64,000 nt of DNA from Methanothrix sp. (lineage in GTDB: Archaea > Halobacteriota > Methanosarcinia > Methanotrichales > Methanotrichaceae). The position numbers were made by a program, and so were the translations under genes. Shown piece by piece: positions 8,408-16,552 of the stretch (its first letter is position 1; every line of letters starts with the position of its first letter). The notes beneath the pieces are model-generated. The model saw only the letters and a list, made by a program, of their open reading frames with translations, did no database searches and was not told the DNA's origin. The DNA lies in contig NZ_JADJJX010000001.1 of the NCBI RefSeq assembly GCF_016706325.1, positions 868,001 to 932,000 on the forward strand. Direction: 5' to 3'.

Positions 8408-9268
8408 TTATCTTATCCCATCCGGGGAATACTGTATCTTGGGGGAGACCTTCCAAAGGTTAAAAGAGTCAAGGGAGTTGTCCACAGTGCACTGATAGAC
8501 CCTGAGAGAGCGTTGGGAGTAGGGCCTGGAGAGCTCCTCATAGATGGCCTCATCTGAGAAGCCCACCCCCTGGGCGGCGGCATCAAAGCGGGTAGCGGCG
8601 AAGAGCAGCATGGGTATATTGGCCCAGCAGATGGCAGCGAAGCACATGGGGCAGGGCTCTGCAGAGCTGTAGATGACGCAGTGGGATACACCGCCCGGCT
8701 GGGGCAGCCTTGACACCTCCTTCTCAATCCTTCCCAGGTCGAAGACCCCCAGGCTGGCGCAGGCGCTGCGAATGGCCATGATCTCTGCATGGGCGGTGGG
8801 GTCCAGCGACGATACGACCTGGTTGTGATTTATCCAGTACCTCAGGATCTGATCGGTCTCGTCATCTATCTGTACCACCACTGCCGCAAAAGGACCGCCC
8901 CCATCCTCCACCGACTCCCGGGCCGCCTGGCAGGCCAGCCGCATCCAGGAATCGCCCTCCACCTCGATCCCTCTGTAGATGCCCTCCGGCTTGATATTGG
9001 CTGTCTGGACGGGATAATACCTGCACTCCTCCTGATCCTCCAGGGTGCACAGGGGAGTATAACCACTCCAGGGCTGGCGATACTCAATTACTCTGCTGGC
9101 AACCGGAACAGGCTTGAATTCAAACCTCTCTCTCCCCACATCCACCGGGGGGGAGAGGCGGGCTGGAGAAGGAGCGCTGCTCATCGAGCTCCCGCTGCTA
9201 TGCAGCCTCCCGGGAGGCCTGCCCTCTCCCCCTCCTTTGGCTTGCCGTTCTGACATATTCCCCGGCAA
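8408..9268 (-). CDS. cytidine/guanine-deaminase-fold protein with N-terminal extension
   Basis: This 286-residue protein has the zinc-dependent deaminase signature: TAHAEIMAIRSA (His ligand plus catalytic Glu) and SSAEPCPMCFAAICW (two Cys ligands). The spacing and the C-terminal helix most resemble guanine deaminase/TadA-like enzymes, which remove an amino group from a purine base or tRNA adenosine. About 100 residues precede the domain, the first 40 of them low complexity. It follows a 130-residue gene by 5 bp, so the two are co-transcribed. The substrate is not established; guanine deamination is the closest family guess. Confidence 0.75.
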   Translation of the reverse strand: MPGNMSERQAKGGGEGRPPGRLHSSGSSMSSAPSPARLSPPVDVGRERFEFKPVPVASRVIEYRQPWSGYTPLCTLEDQEECRYYPVQTANIKPEGIYRGIEVEGDSWMRLACQAARESVEDGGGPFAAVVVQIDDETDQILRYWINHNQVVSSLDPTAHAEIMAIRSACASLGVFDLGRIEKEVSRLPQPGGVSHCVIYSSAEPCPMCFAAICWANIPMLLFAATRFDAAAQGVGFSDEAIYEELSRPYSQRSLRVYQCTVDNSLDSFNLWKVSPKIQYSPDGIR

Positions 9269-9273
9269 TTCCC

Positions 9274-9666
9274 CTATCTGCTCACCTGCATCTCAAAGGT
9301 GCTATTCTCCCCCGGACCGAGCCTCATCCGGATCTGCTTCCACCTCTGCAGGTATGGCCCCAGCTCCCGCCAGAAGCCCTCCAGCCACACCCGGCGATCG
9401 TGCTCGCTCCATGCCTCAGCGCCCTCATCCAGGGAGAGGGCCTTCTCGAGAGCTAGGTCCTCCATCCTCTTCTGGCTCTCAATGAGCTGGACGGCACATC
9501 CCTCGCCGTTCTCGTCCTCGACCACCATCATCTTGAACCCTCCCACCTCTATCGAAGACTCAGGGGCAAGCCTTCCCGCCCTCGCCTTCAGCGCCCCCTG
9601 AGCAATCGCCTGGAAGATCTCCTCTCGGGCGGCCAGCTGCACCGCCCTTCCTCTAAGATCAAGCAT
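9274..9666 (-). CDS. conserved-looking hypothetical protein, 130 aa
   Basis: I do not recognise this protein. It is soluble and mixed alpha/beta, with a segment VGGFKMMVVEDENGEGCAVQLIES and a Trp-rich acidic C-terminal half (WSEHDRRVWLEGFWRELGPYLQRW). It is the first gene of a two-gene minus-strand unit with the deaminase-fold gene. Upstream of its start is a degenerate 12-13-bp tandem array. Length, composition and tight spacing make it a real gene. Confidence 0.65.
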   Translation of the reverse strand: MLDLRGRAVQLAAREEIFQAIAQGALKARAGRLAPESSIEVGGFKMMVVEDENGEGCAVQLIESQKRMEDLALEKALSLDEGAEAWSEHDRRVWLEGFWRELGPYLQRWKQIRMRLGPGENSTFEMQVSR

Positions 9667-9743
9667 CTCTCTTCCTCAAATAGCCAATCGATAATTGTAA
9701 AGGTGTATTGGGAATGAGAGCAGATAAATAATTATAGGCCATG

Positions 9744-9806
9744 ATGATCCCCAAATGATCACCTGAATGATCCCCTGAATGATAGCCATGAATGATAGCC
9801 ATGAAT
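9744..9806. repeat. degenerate 12-13-bp tandem repeat (ATGAT-started), about five units
   Basis: Five units each begin ATGAT and continue with variants of CCCCTGA or AGCCATGA; the last two units are identical. The array lies 78-140 bp upstream of the start of the 130-residue minus-strand gene, in its likely promoter region. Confidence 0.6.
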
Positions 9807-9835
9807 AATGGGCCAAAATCCACCTGGAGTATGGT

Positions 9836-9967
9836 ATGGGCTGCTTTGAGAGCTACATGGAATTTCGCGAGGAGGTAGAGAAGATCAAGACGAACCAGAG
9901 GGATCGGCTTCGCCCTTCAGAGAAGGAAAAAGGCGATCCTTCTGCAGACCCTCCAAATGGCCTTTAG
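9836..9967 (+). CDS. possible 43-aa small protein
   Basis: An ATG at 9836 preceded by GGAG (9826-9829) opens a 43-codon frame encoding a charged, helix-forming peptide (MGCFESYMEFREEVEKIK at the start) with a Pro/Asp-rich tail. Its last 4 bp overlap the 3' end of the convergent DUF1616 gene. I recognise no family. It is a candidate small protein supported only by the ribosome-binding site and composition. Confidence 0.3.
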   Translation: MGCFESYMEFREEVEKIKTNQRDRLRPSEKEKGDPSADPPNGL

Positions 9968-10962
9968 TCCATCTCGCTGACATTGACCCAAAGATGCAGG
10001 TCTCTATACGGAGCTGTGAGATTGCCCTCTTTATAGAGGAGGAACTGCAGCTTCTGTCTGTCTCCCGGTTCATCCAGGGAATAGGCAACTGGCCGCTCCC
10101 AGGTCTCATTATGCAGCAGGCTGATGTCCATCTCCATCACGGGAAGTACCAGATCCGATCGATTGCGATACAGTGCGCCCGGCATAGAGGTGATATTGCC
10201 TGCGCTCTCATCCTCCACCCTCTCTTCAAGCATGCTCTCATTCAGCAGAATATCAACTGGGGGGGTATTGTTCACCTCAATCTGCAGGGTATAATTGGTC
10301 AGCCGGTACTCGTGGTTGACCACCCCCACGATCACTGTGCTGTTCTCTTTTGCCCTGACCGCAGTCGGATAGTCATAGGCCTTCCCCCCCGGCCCCAGGA
10401 TATAAAACTCAGTGAACTTCTCCCCCTCTTTGGGGGTGACCACCACATATACCAAGGCGGCGATGGAGGCGATAATGGATAAGAGCAGAATCACTGTCAG
10501 GGCCCTGTCCACCCAGCCCCTATCCTTCTCCCTTCCGATCTCCTCTTTCAATGAATCAGCCCACTGGCGGAGATGAAGGAAGAACCTCTCCTCTGGGGGG
10601 AGGGACAGGCGCCGCCTGTGGGCAGTGGCGGCCAAGAGCAGGGTGAAGGCGGAGATGGATATGACAACCGGGAGCAGCCTGATCCCCCAGGGGGTGTAAT
10701 TGAGGCCCAGGCCGATCAGAGGAACCACGGCAATGCTCAGGCCGAAGCTCAGGGCAATCCTCTCAATTCCGTCCAGATCCTCTCTTTTGGGAAAGAGGGC
10801 GGCGATGAGGACATATCCGGGAACAAATAGCACCATCAGAAGGCCGATGGGCACTCGCAGGAATAGGGCGCTCAAAGGGGTGAGGGTGAAGAGCAATGCT
10901 GCCAGGGCCATAATTGCTGCCCCCAGGAGGTCTGCAGGTATACTCTTTAAACCTCTATCCAT
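9964..10962 (-). CDS. DUF1616 membrane protein
   Basis: This 332-residue protein has four hydrophobic segments in the first ~115 residues, a charged cytoplasmic stretch (RRRLSLPPEERFF), a fifth membrane helix near residue 165 (VILLLSIIASIAALVYVVV) and a C-terminal ~150-residue extracellular domain with many N-x-S/T sequons. This layout and the KEGEKFTEFYILGP segment match DUF1616, which is common in methanogens near surface-protein or glycosylation genes; its function is unknown. The start codon is only a few bases from the edge of a 22-bp G-rich tandem array (on the coding strand), and the GGTGG of that array is placed like a ribosome-binding site. Confidence 0.8.
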   Translation of the reverse strand: MDRGLKSIPADLLGAAIMALAALLFTLTPLSALFLRVPIGLLMVLFVPGYVLIAALFPKREDLDGIERIALSFGLSIAVVPLIGLGLNYTPWGIRLLPVVISISAFTLLLAATAHRRRLSLPPEERFFLHLRQWADSLKEEIGREKDRGWVDRALTVILLLSIIASIAALVYVVVTPKEGEKFTEFYILGPGGKAYDYPTAVRAKENSTVIVGVVNHEYRLTNYTLQIEVNNTPPVDILLNESMLEERVEDESAGNITSMPGALYRNRSDLVLPVMEMDISLLHNETWERPVAYSLDEPGDRQKLQFLLYKEGNLTAPYRDLHLWVNVSEMD

Positions 10963-10966
10963 CCCT

Positions 10967-11087
10967 TATCCACCCTCTACCCTTCCCCTATCCACCCTCT
11001 ACCCTTCCCCTATCCACCCTCTACCCTTCCCCTATCCACCCTCTACCCTTCCCCTATCCACCCTCTACCCTTCCCCTATCCATCCCC
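10967..11087. repeat. 22-bp tandem repeat, five copies plus partial
   Basis: The unit begins TATCCACCCTCTACCC and recurs perfectly at 10967, 10989, 11011, 11033 and 11055, with a partial sixth at 11077. On the minus strand each unit carries three runs of at least three G separated by 2-6 bases, so the array meets the sequence rule for G-quadruplexes many times over. It lies immediately upstream of the DUF1616 start codon. Confidence 0.95.
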
Positions 11088-11107
11088 AATTCCCCTTGAA
11101 TCTCTCT

Positions 11108-11851
11108 TTACAGCCCCAACCATTCTGTCAGCCTGGCAGCAACTCCCATATCCCGCCCAGGTTGGGCTGGCGGAATGGCCTCATCTGCTCCTGCCACCCC
11201 CTCCCGAATATGTCCTCTCGCCCTGAGTTCAACGGTTGCGGATGCGTTTTTTGCCTCCTTCCTTAAAATGTTCACGCCCTTCACATCGCCATCGCCCTTG
11301 ATGAGGTACTCGCCCTCCGGCATGCCAGTGGTGTCGATTATCAGCTTATACCTGCCCTCGGAGTCAGCCTTGACCCCGGTCTCGGCCTCAACAGTTATAG
11401 GAACCTCATTCTTGTCCGGCATTGCTCTGCCAGATACCTTGAGCTTATACCTTCCCGGTGGGACATCCTGGGCAGAGAGGTGTACCTCCCCTCCCTGAGC
11501 ATTGAAGTCCTTGGTGATCCAGATGCCCATCTTAACTCCTGCATTGAGGTCCTGAACATCTCTGGCTGTAACAGCAATGCGGTTTGGCTTATGAGGTACT
11601 TTTATCTCCGTCTCATAGCTGTATCTCCCTGAGACCACTGGCAGCTTCATGGTGAAGCTGGTGAGAAAGTTATTCTCACTGTTCGGCTCACTCATCCCGG
11701 TTATTCTCACATTCTCTCCTGCAGTGATGCTGTCAGCGGAGAGCTCAAATGAGAGACCTGGCAGGACCCCCATGAAGATTAGCATCACGCTTATGGCTAT
11801 GGCGAGACTCGGCCATCCCGCGCCTCCCCTTCGTTCCAGTCTCTTTGGCAT
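11108..11851 (-). CDS. membrane-anchored secreted protein, unrecognised
   Basis: This 247-residue protein starts at ATG 11851, which has AGGAGG eight bases upstream; the longer frame to 11908 runs into a tandem array and lacks such a site. A positive N-terminus (MPKRLERR) precedes one hydrophobic segment (LAIAISVMLIFMGVLPGL), then an all-beta extracellular region of Ig-like character with PPGRYKLKVSG and MPEGEYLIKGDGDVKG repeats. It is probably an envelope protein facing outwards. It follows the same orientation as the DUF1616 gene downstream, with a 22-bp tandem array between them. I know of no specific function. Confidence 0.7.
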   Translation of the reverse strand: MPKRLERRGGAGWPSLAIAISVMLIFMGVLPGLSFELSADSITAGENVRITGMSEPNSENNFLTSFTMKLPVVSGRYSYETEIKVPHKPNRIAVTARDVQDLNAGVKMGIWITKDFNAQGGEVHLSAQDVPPGRYKLKVSGRAMPDKNEVPITVEAETGVKADSEGRYKLIIDTTGMPEGEYLIKGDGDVKGVNILRKEAKNASATVELRARGHIREGVAGADEAIPPAQPGRDMGVAARLTEWLGL

Positions 11852-11902
11852 ACTACCTTCCTCCTGTTTGCGCAATTGTTCAGATCGCTCTGAAGCCTTC
11901 AT

Positions 11903-12034
11903 CTGCATGCTTCAGTCTGCATGTTTCCATCTGCATGCTTCAGTCTGCATTTTTCCATCTGCATGCTTCAGTCTGCATGTTTCCATCTGCATGCTTCAGT
12001 CTGCATGTTTCCATCAGCATGCTTCAGTCTGCAT
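11903..12034. repeat. 28-bp tandem repeat made of two 14-bp halves, about 4.7 copies
   Basis: Half-units CTGCATGCTTCAGT and CTGCATGTTTCCAT alternate from 11903 to 12034 with a few substitutions. The array begins about 50 bp upstream of the start codon of the secreted-protein gene, in its promoter or leader. The period is not a multiple of three, so it does not encode a repeat peptide in one frame. Confidence 0.95.
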
Positions 12035-12571
12035 TATCGCCATTATTGGTGCTGATTGATCTATCAAGATCGATCTCATGCCTGGAATCGATGGCTGACC
12101 TTGGCACTTCAGATCTTTGCTGTACAGATCATGCAATTAATTAATCTGTCTTTGGACATCTCCTCAATACTATCCTCGATTTTTTTAAAGATTTTTCAGA
12201 CCTACTACCTTTATTGTAGCTGATATCAGATAAAAACCCAACGCTGCAGTTCCTATAAATTCATCGAAGATGATCTGGAAAGCCAAACGACATCTATTAT
12301 CTCCTTGTTGCCATTCACTGAACTGCAAGGATGGCGATGAAGGCAGAGGACTCTTTTTCGCTCTCTTCGATGAATTGTGCGAGCAGACCCGGGGATACTC
12401 CTCAGTGCCCCTGCTCCTTTGTGATGAAATCAGCACGGTTTGGCCTCACCACAGAGACGCCAGAGCAAAAAGAGAGATTCTCAGGGGTACAATGCCCACA
12501 AAGATCTGGCCAAGAGGGCCTCTCTTTATGATTTGTGCAGGCAGACCGCCCGCGGATGCCTGCGGAGCACC
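12035..12571. other. intergenic region without a recognisable gene
   Basis: Short frames occur on both strands but none has start signals or family resemblance. A stretch near 12360-12395 (TGAATTGTGCGAGCAGAC) and one near 12529-12548 (TGATTTGTGCAGGCAGAC) resemble each other, which suggests decayed or duplicated sequence. The first ~150 bp are A+T rich and could hold the promoter of the secreted-protein gene. Confidence 0.5.
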
Positions 12572-13015
12572 TCAGCCCGGGCCTCTCTTCTTCTTCTCTC
12601 TCCCCTGGCAGCCCGGCTCGATCAACGGGGCGAACTTCGTGCCGTAATAGATTATTCCCCGGTCACCCTCCTTTCCTAAAATCCGAAAGACGGCGCGAAC
12701 CCTCATCCCGATCTTCACCTCTTCTCGGCTGGATACTATCTGGCCGGTGATCCTCGGCCCCTCATCCAGCTGGATTATGGCCAGATTGTAAGGGGTCAGG
12801 CTCTCAAAGTCCTCTGTGGCATTGTGGATGGTGGTATAGGTGATGATGGTCCCCGTTCCCTTGAAGGCATGGCTCTCCAGATGAGCCCCTCGCCGGCAGT
12901 TGGGACAGAGGTTTCGGGGAGGAAAGAAGTACTCGTTGCATATATTGCAGTGCGTTCCCAAGAGATTGTATCTCTGAGGTATGCTTCGCCAGAATCTGGG
13001 AGCTTGGGTCGTCAT
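12572..13015 (-). CDS. DUF35 zinc-ribbon/OB-fold protein of the thiolase-HMG-CoA synthase complex
   Basis: This 147-residue protein has an N-terminal zinc ribbon (CNICNEYFFPPRNLCPNC) followed by an OB-fold (GTGTIITYTTI, GPRITGQIVSS). Archaeal DUF35 proteins bridge acetoacetyl-CoA thiolase and HMG-CoA synthase so that acetoacetyl-CoA passes between them without release (published archaeal complex). Its start overlaps the thiolase stop by 4 bp, and all three partners are consecutive here. The C-terminal tail is basic and low complexity. Confidence 0.9.
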   Translation of the reverse strand: MTTQAPRFWRSIPQRYNLLGTHCNICNEYFFPPRNLCPNCRRGAHLESHAFKGTGTIITYTTIHNATEDFESLTPYNLAIIQLDEGPRITGQIVSSREEVKIGMRVRAVFRILGKEGDRGIIYYGTKFAPLIEPGCQGREKKKRGPG

Positions 13016-14181
13016 CTACTACCTCGTGAATATATGTACCAGCGCCGTTCCCCCGAGCCGCCCACATTGTGGGCCAGGCCGATCTCCACCTCATCTACCT
13101 GCCTCCGTCCCGCCTCTCCTCGGAGCTGCAAGGCGATCTCATAGGCCTGCTTGATGCCCGTGGCCCCCACAGGATGGCCACAGGCCTTCAGCCCGCCAGA
13201 GGTGTTGACAGCCACCTCTCCATCCAATGCTGTCCACCCCTCCTCTGTTGCCTTACCCCCCTGCCCCTTCTCCACAAATCCCAGATCCTCAATCGCCAGG
13301 ATCTCAGCTATGGTGAAGCAGTCATGGACCTCAGCCACATCCACCTGACGGGGCTCGATGCCTGCCTGACGGAAGGCGGATCTGCCGGCATGGACGGTGG
13401 CATCCAGGGTGGTCAGGTCGCGGCGGTCATGCAGGGCCAGGGTATCGCTGGCCTGAGCACAGCCTGCGATCTTGATGGGGGTATCAGAGAACTGGCGGGC
13501 GATATCGCTCGGCGCCAGCACTACCACTGCTGCTCCATCGGATATGGGAGAGCAGTCCAGCACATGCAGAGGATCGGCCACCATAGGAGAGCTGTCCACA
13601 TCCTCAATATCGATCTCCATCTGATACTGGGCGACGGGATTCATACAGGCATGATGGTGATTTTTCACTGCCACCCGGGCCATCTGCTCGTGGGTGGTGC
13701 CGTAACGGCGCATATGCATCTTGGCCATCATGGCATAAAGAGCAGGGAATGTGGCCCCAAAGAAGCACTCCCACTCCCTGTCTGCTGCTGCGGCCAGAGC
13801 ATCAGCGGCAGTGCCCGAGGATACATCGGTCATCTTCTCCACCCCGGCGGCGATCACAATATCGCAGTAGCCGCTGGCCACAGCCAAGACCGCCTGGCGA
13901 AGGGCCAGGCCACCGGAGGCGCAGGCCGCCTCCACCCGGGTGGAAGGGACGTGCAGCCGGGAGAGGCCTGCGCAGTCGGCGATCAGAGCCCCGATATGCT
14001 CCTGCTCAATAAATCGCCCGCCGCTCATATTGCCCACATAGAGGGCATCTATCTGCTCACCGCTGATCTCTGCATCATCAATGGCCAGGACCCCTGCCTC
14101 AGCGATCATATCGCGCAGAGAGCTGTCCCATCTCTCCCCGAACTTGGTGCAACCCACACCAACGATTGATACCGATCTCAT
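13012..14181 (-). CDS. acetyl-CoA C-acetyltransferase (thiolase, archaeal type)
   Basis: This 389-residue thiolase condenses two acetyl-CoA into acetoacetyl-CoA, the first step of the mevalonate pathway. The nucleophilic Cys lies in RVEAACASGGLALRQA (about residue 85). The C-terminal part has AEVHDCFTIAE and the catalytic His in ALGGLKACGHPVGATG-like sequence (VNTSGGLKACGHPVGATG). Archaeal thiolases of this SCP2-like type require the DUF35 partner. It overlaps HMG-CoA synthase upstream by 4 bp and DUF35 downstream by 4 bp. Confidence 0.92.
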   Translation of the reverse strand: MRSVSIVGVGCTKFGERWDSSLRDMIAEAGVLAIDDAEISGEQIDALYVGNMSGGRFIEQEHIGALIADCAGLSRLHVPSTRVEAACASGGLALRQAVLAVASGYCDIVIAAGVEKMTDVSSGTAADALAAAADREWECFFGATFPALYAMMAKMHMRRYGTTHEQMARVAVKNHHHACMNPVAQYQMEIDIEDVDSSPMVADPLHVLDCSPISDGAAVVVLAPSDIARQFSDTPIKIAGCAQASDTLALHDRRDLTTLDATVHAGRSAFRQAGIEPRQVDVAEVHDCFTIAEILAIEDLGFVEKGQGGKATEEGWTALDGEVAVNTSGGLKACGHPVGATGIKQAYEIALQLRGEAGRRQVDEVEIGLAHNVGGSGERRWYIYSRGSR

Positions 14182-15215
14182 ACTCTCAGCTTGCCTTTGT
14201 GCTTGGCATACATTGCATAATCAAGATACTGCGCATTGCCGATATAGTCGCGAACGCTGGGGGCATGGCAGCGTATCTCCTCGATTCTGTCCAGCACCCT
14301 GATGCTGAAGGCATCGCTCCCCGCGCCGGAGCCGAAGCTGGTGACGAAGATCCTCTCCCCCGGCCGGGCCACATCCAGGGTGGCAGCCAGGCCGATCAGG
14401 CAGGAGGCGGAGTAGGTGTTCCCGATCAATGGCACAATCAGCCCCGGCTCGATCTGGCTCTTGGAGAAGCCGAGCATCCTTGCCACCCGCACCGGAAACT
14501 TTCCATTGGGCTGGTGGAAGACGGCGTAATCATAATCCTTTGGGCTGGTCTGCATCCTCTCCATCAATCCCGTGGCGGCGCTGGTGACATGCTTGAAGTA
14601 GGCCGGCTCCCCGGTGAACCTCCCCCCATGCTCTGGATAGGGCATTCCCTCCCTTCTCCAGAAGTCAGGGGTATCGGTGGTAAAGGAATAAAAGCCCTCG
14701 ATCTGAGCTGCCAGGTCCTTCTTTCCTATCAAATAGGCTGCTCCGCCGGCGGCGGCGGTGTACTCCAGCATATCCCCGGGCGCTCCCTGGCTGACATCGG
14801 CGCCTATGGCCAGCCCCAGATCGATCAGATCTGAGGTTACCAGGCCCAGGCATGCCTGGATGGCTGCTGTCCCTGCCTTGCAGGCAAACTCGAAGTCCGC
14901 AGTGGTGAAGGAGGGGGAGGTGCCGACCGCCTGACCCACGATGGTCCCCGTGGGCTTGACTGCATAAGGATGGCTCTCTGAGCCTGCATAGATGGCCCCT
15001 ATCCTTCGCGGGTCCACACCGGCGCGATCGATGGCGTTTCTTGCTGCCTCCACGGCGATGGTCACTGCATCCTCATCAAGATCAGGCACGGACTTCTCGA
15101 AGACCTGCAGGCCTAAAGAGATGTCATCGCCATCCCCCCATACCCGGGCGATCTCATCTACCCTTATCCTGAATCGGGGAATATAGACCCCGTAGCTGAC
15201 AATTCCCGAGACCAA
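14178..15215 (-). CDS. hydroxymethylglutaryl-CoA synthase
   Basis: This 345-residue thiolase-fold enzyme condenses acetoacetyl-CoA with acetyl-CoA to HMG-CoA for isoprenoid lipid synthesis. It begins VSYGVYIPRFRI, carries the catalytic Glu/Cys regions (AGSESHPYAVKPTG and ADFEFACKAGTAAIQ), the His in AVFHQPNGKFPVRVA, and GNTYSASCLIGLAA near the C-terminus. Length and motifs match archaeal HMGS. It is first of the three enzyme-complex genes and lies 6 bp after its likely regulator. Confidence 0.93.
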   Translation of the reverse strand: MVSGIVSYGVYIPRFRIRVDEIARVWGDGDDISLGLQVFEKSVPDLDEDAVTIAVEAARNAIDRAGVDPRRIGAIYAGSESHPYAVKPTGTIVGQAVGTSPSFTTADFEFACKAGTAAIQACLGLVTSDLIDLGLAIGADVSQGAPGDMLEYTAAAGGAAYLIGKKDLAAQIEGFYSFTTDTPDFWRREGMPYPEHGGRFTGEPAYFKHVTSAATGLMERMQTSPKDYDYAVFHQPNGKFPVRVARMLGFSKSQIEPGLIVPLIGNTYSASCLIGLAATLDVARPGERIFVTSFGSGAGSDAFSIRVLDRIEEIRCHAPSVRDYIGNAQYLDYAMYAKHKGKLRV

Positions 15216-15221
15216 TGGATT

Positions 15222-15941
15222 TCACCCTTTGCTCAGAGCACTGGTGATCTCATCCACGGAAAAATGTGTCGTCAAAAGAGGAATATTCTCAACCTTGGCG
15301 ATCTTGACTGCAATGGGGTCCACATCCACTGGATCCATCCCTTGCAGTACCACTGCCCCTGGTTTCAGATTGCTCACCCGCACGGCAACCATGCTCGATC
15401 GACCGGATCGAACTCCAGTGAATATCAGCGCCCGGGCAGTGCTCCGCCCATAGATCTTCTGGAACTGGTCGGGGAGCATCTCCACAATGGCCTTCAAGCT
15501 ATCTATCAGTGTATAGCCCCAGATGGTGATATCCGTCCGGCCATATATCACCGCCGCATCCAGCTTCCGGGCGATATCATTCAATGGAAGGGGCTCTTGA
15601 TACTCGCAGACGCTGCAGATGGAGTCCAGGCCCAGGATATCCCCCCACATATTCTCATAAGCACGCATAACATTGCAGCCCCGGCTCTCATCCAGTCTGA
15701 GCAGGGCATCGATTATCTTGCTGACGATCATTATGCCTGGGGACTTTCTCCTGCCGCTCTCATAGTCTGATATCACTGAAGGGGATATATTCAGATGGTT
15801 GGAGAGATCGGTCTGAGTTATGCCGAAGTTTCGCCTCCACTTCCTCAATGTCTCCCCTGGGTTTGAAGACAAGGTGATCTCGCCTGCGATCTTCTCTGCC
15901 AGCAATCCTCGTGCGTTGGAGATCTCCCCACCGGATTTCAT
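15222..15941 (-). CDS. HTH (XRE-type) transcriptional regulator of the mevalonate-entry operon
   Basis: This 239-residue protein has a Cro/C1-type helix-turn-helix at about residues 27-80 (LRKWRRNFGITQTDLSNHL, then SPSVISDYESGRR). The C-terminal ~130-residue domain is characteristic of a conserved archaeal regulator found beside HMG-CoA synthase. It is the first gene of the HMGS-thiolase-DUF35 operon, which implies autoregulation. The transcript looks leaderless: a TATA box lies about 25 bp before the ATG and there is no Shine-Dalgarno sequence. The effector is unknown; a CoA or isoprenoid intermediate is a guess. Confidence 0.85.
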   Translation of the reverse strand: MKSGGEISNARGLLAEKIAGEITLSSNPGETLRKWRRNFGITQTDLSNHLNISPSVISDYESGRRKSPGIMIVSKIIDALLRLDESRGCNVMRAYENMWGDILGLDSICSVCEYQEPLPLNDIARKLDAAVIYGRTDITIWGYTLIDSLKAIVEMLPDQFQKIYGRSTARALIFTGVRSGRSSMVAVRVSNLKPGAVVLQGMDPVDVDPIAVKIAKVENIPLLTTHFSVDEITSALSKG

Positions 15942-15959
15942 GAGATATAAACTGGTGAA

Positions 15960-15980
15960 ACTAGCATATAAATGTAGCGA
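15960..15980 (-). promoter_or_regulatory. TATA promoter of the HTH-HMGS operon
   Basis: On the minus strand TCGCTACATTTATATGC contains a TATA box with a BRE-like stretch before it. Its distance to ATG 15941 (about 25-27 bp) places transcription start at or next to the start codon. Confidence 0.6.
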
Positions 15981-16042
15981 AAATAATTCGGCATTTAACG
16001 AATTCGAGGTTTGCCAAGGGTATGCTGCGAAGAGGCCGGGAG

Positions 16043-16139
16043 TGCGTCGACCGGGATTCGAACCCGGGTTGTAGGCTTGCTTCGCAGATCTACTGATCTG
16101 CCTGGAAGGCCCAAGTCATAACCGCTAGACCATCGACGC
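16043..16139 (-). tRNA. tRNA-Gly (TCC) with a 25-nt intron
   Basis: Acceptor GCGTCGA/TCGACGC, T-loop TTCGAAT and discriminator A73 are clear. The anticodon stem TGGGC/GCCTA is interrupted after position 37 of loop CTTCCA by a 25-nt insert starting GGCAGATCAG, consistent with a canonical archaeal bulge-helix-bulge intron. Removal gives anticodon TCC. CCA is not encoded. Confidence 0.93.
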
Positions 16140-16552
16140 CCGCCAGTTAGTTTCACAGCCTGAACTTAACTGTTTCGATCCAAATCCCTCCCCCAGAGCA
16201 GAGCATAATCTCCGGCCCTTCGCTATTTCACCATAAAGGAGCAAAGGCACAAAAGCGCGAGAGATAACACTCCTCGGCCCCCCACTAAAACAGCAAAGAG
16301 CCCGCCCATCTCTCCCCTATGCCAGGAGGAGAGCGGTGATAGTCGCGAATGCCACCCCGTCAGCTTGATGTATCCATTCCAGCACACCACCTCCGGGCTG
16401 GGCATCTCCCAAGCGAGCACTTTCTCGCAACCCTCGCCCTCCCCCGCACTCCAGCCTCCCTCCTTCAATGTAATGCTCCTCGACCTTAAGGGCCGATCCC
16501 CAGGAGATAATTTGATATATGGGGGTGACCGCGAAGGAAAAAAAGGAATCGA
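16140..16552. other. intergenic region without a recognisable gene
   Basis: Short open frames on both strands lack start signals and family resemblance. The stretch near 16236-16260 (GGAGCAAAGGCACAAAAG) resembles a motif near 63950. The promoter of carS is expected near 16510 (TTTGATATATGG). Confidence 0.5.

Noticed and set aside
10967..12034. Tandem arrays considered as CRISPR arrays
   Set aside because: Units abut directly with no unique spacers and no cas genes are nearby.
12190..12660. Several overlapping frames of 60-125 codons on both strands
   Set aside because: No start signals, no recognisable family, and they compete with each other; the convergent DUF35 gene explains part of the openness.
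16223..16468. 81-codon minus frame between tRNA-Gly and carS
   Set aside because: Low-complexity Gly/Trp/Leu composition, no ribosome-binding site and no promoter.
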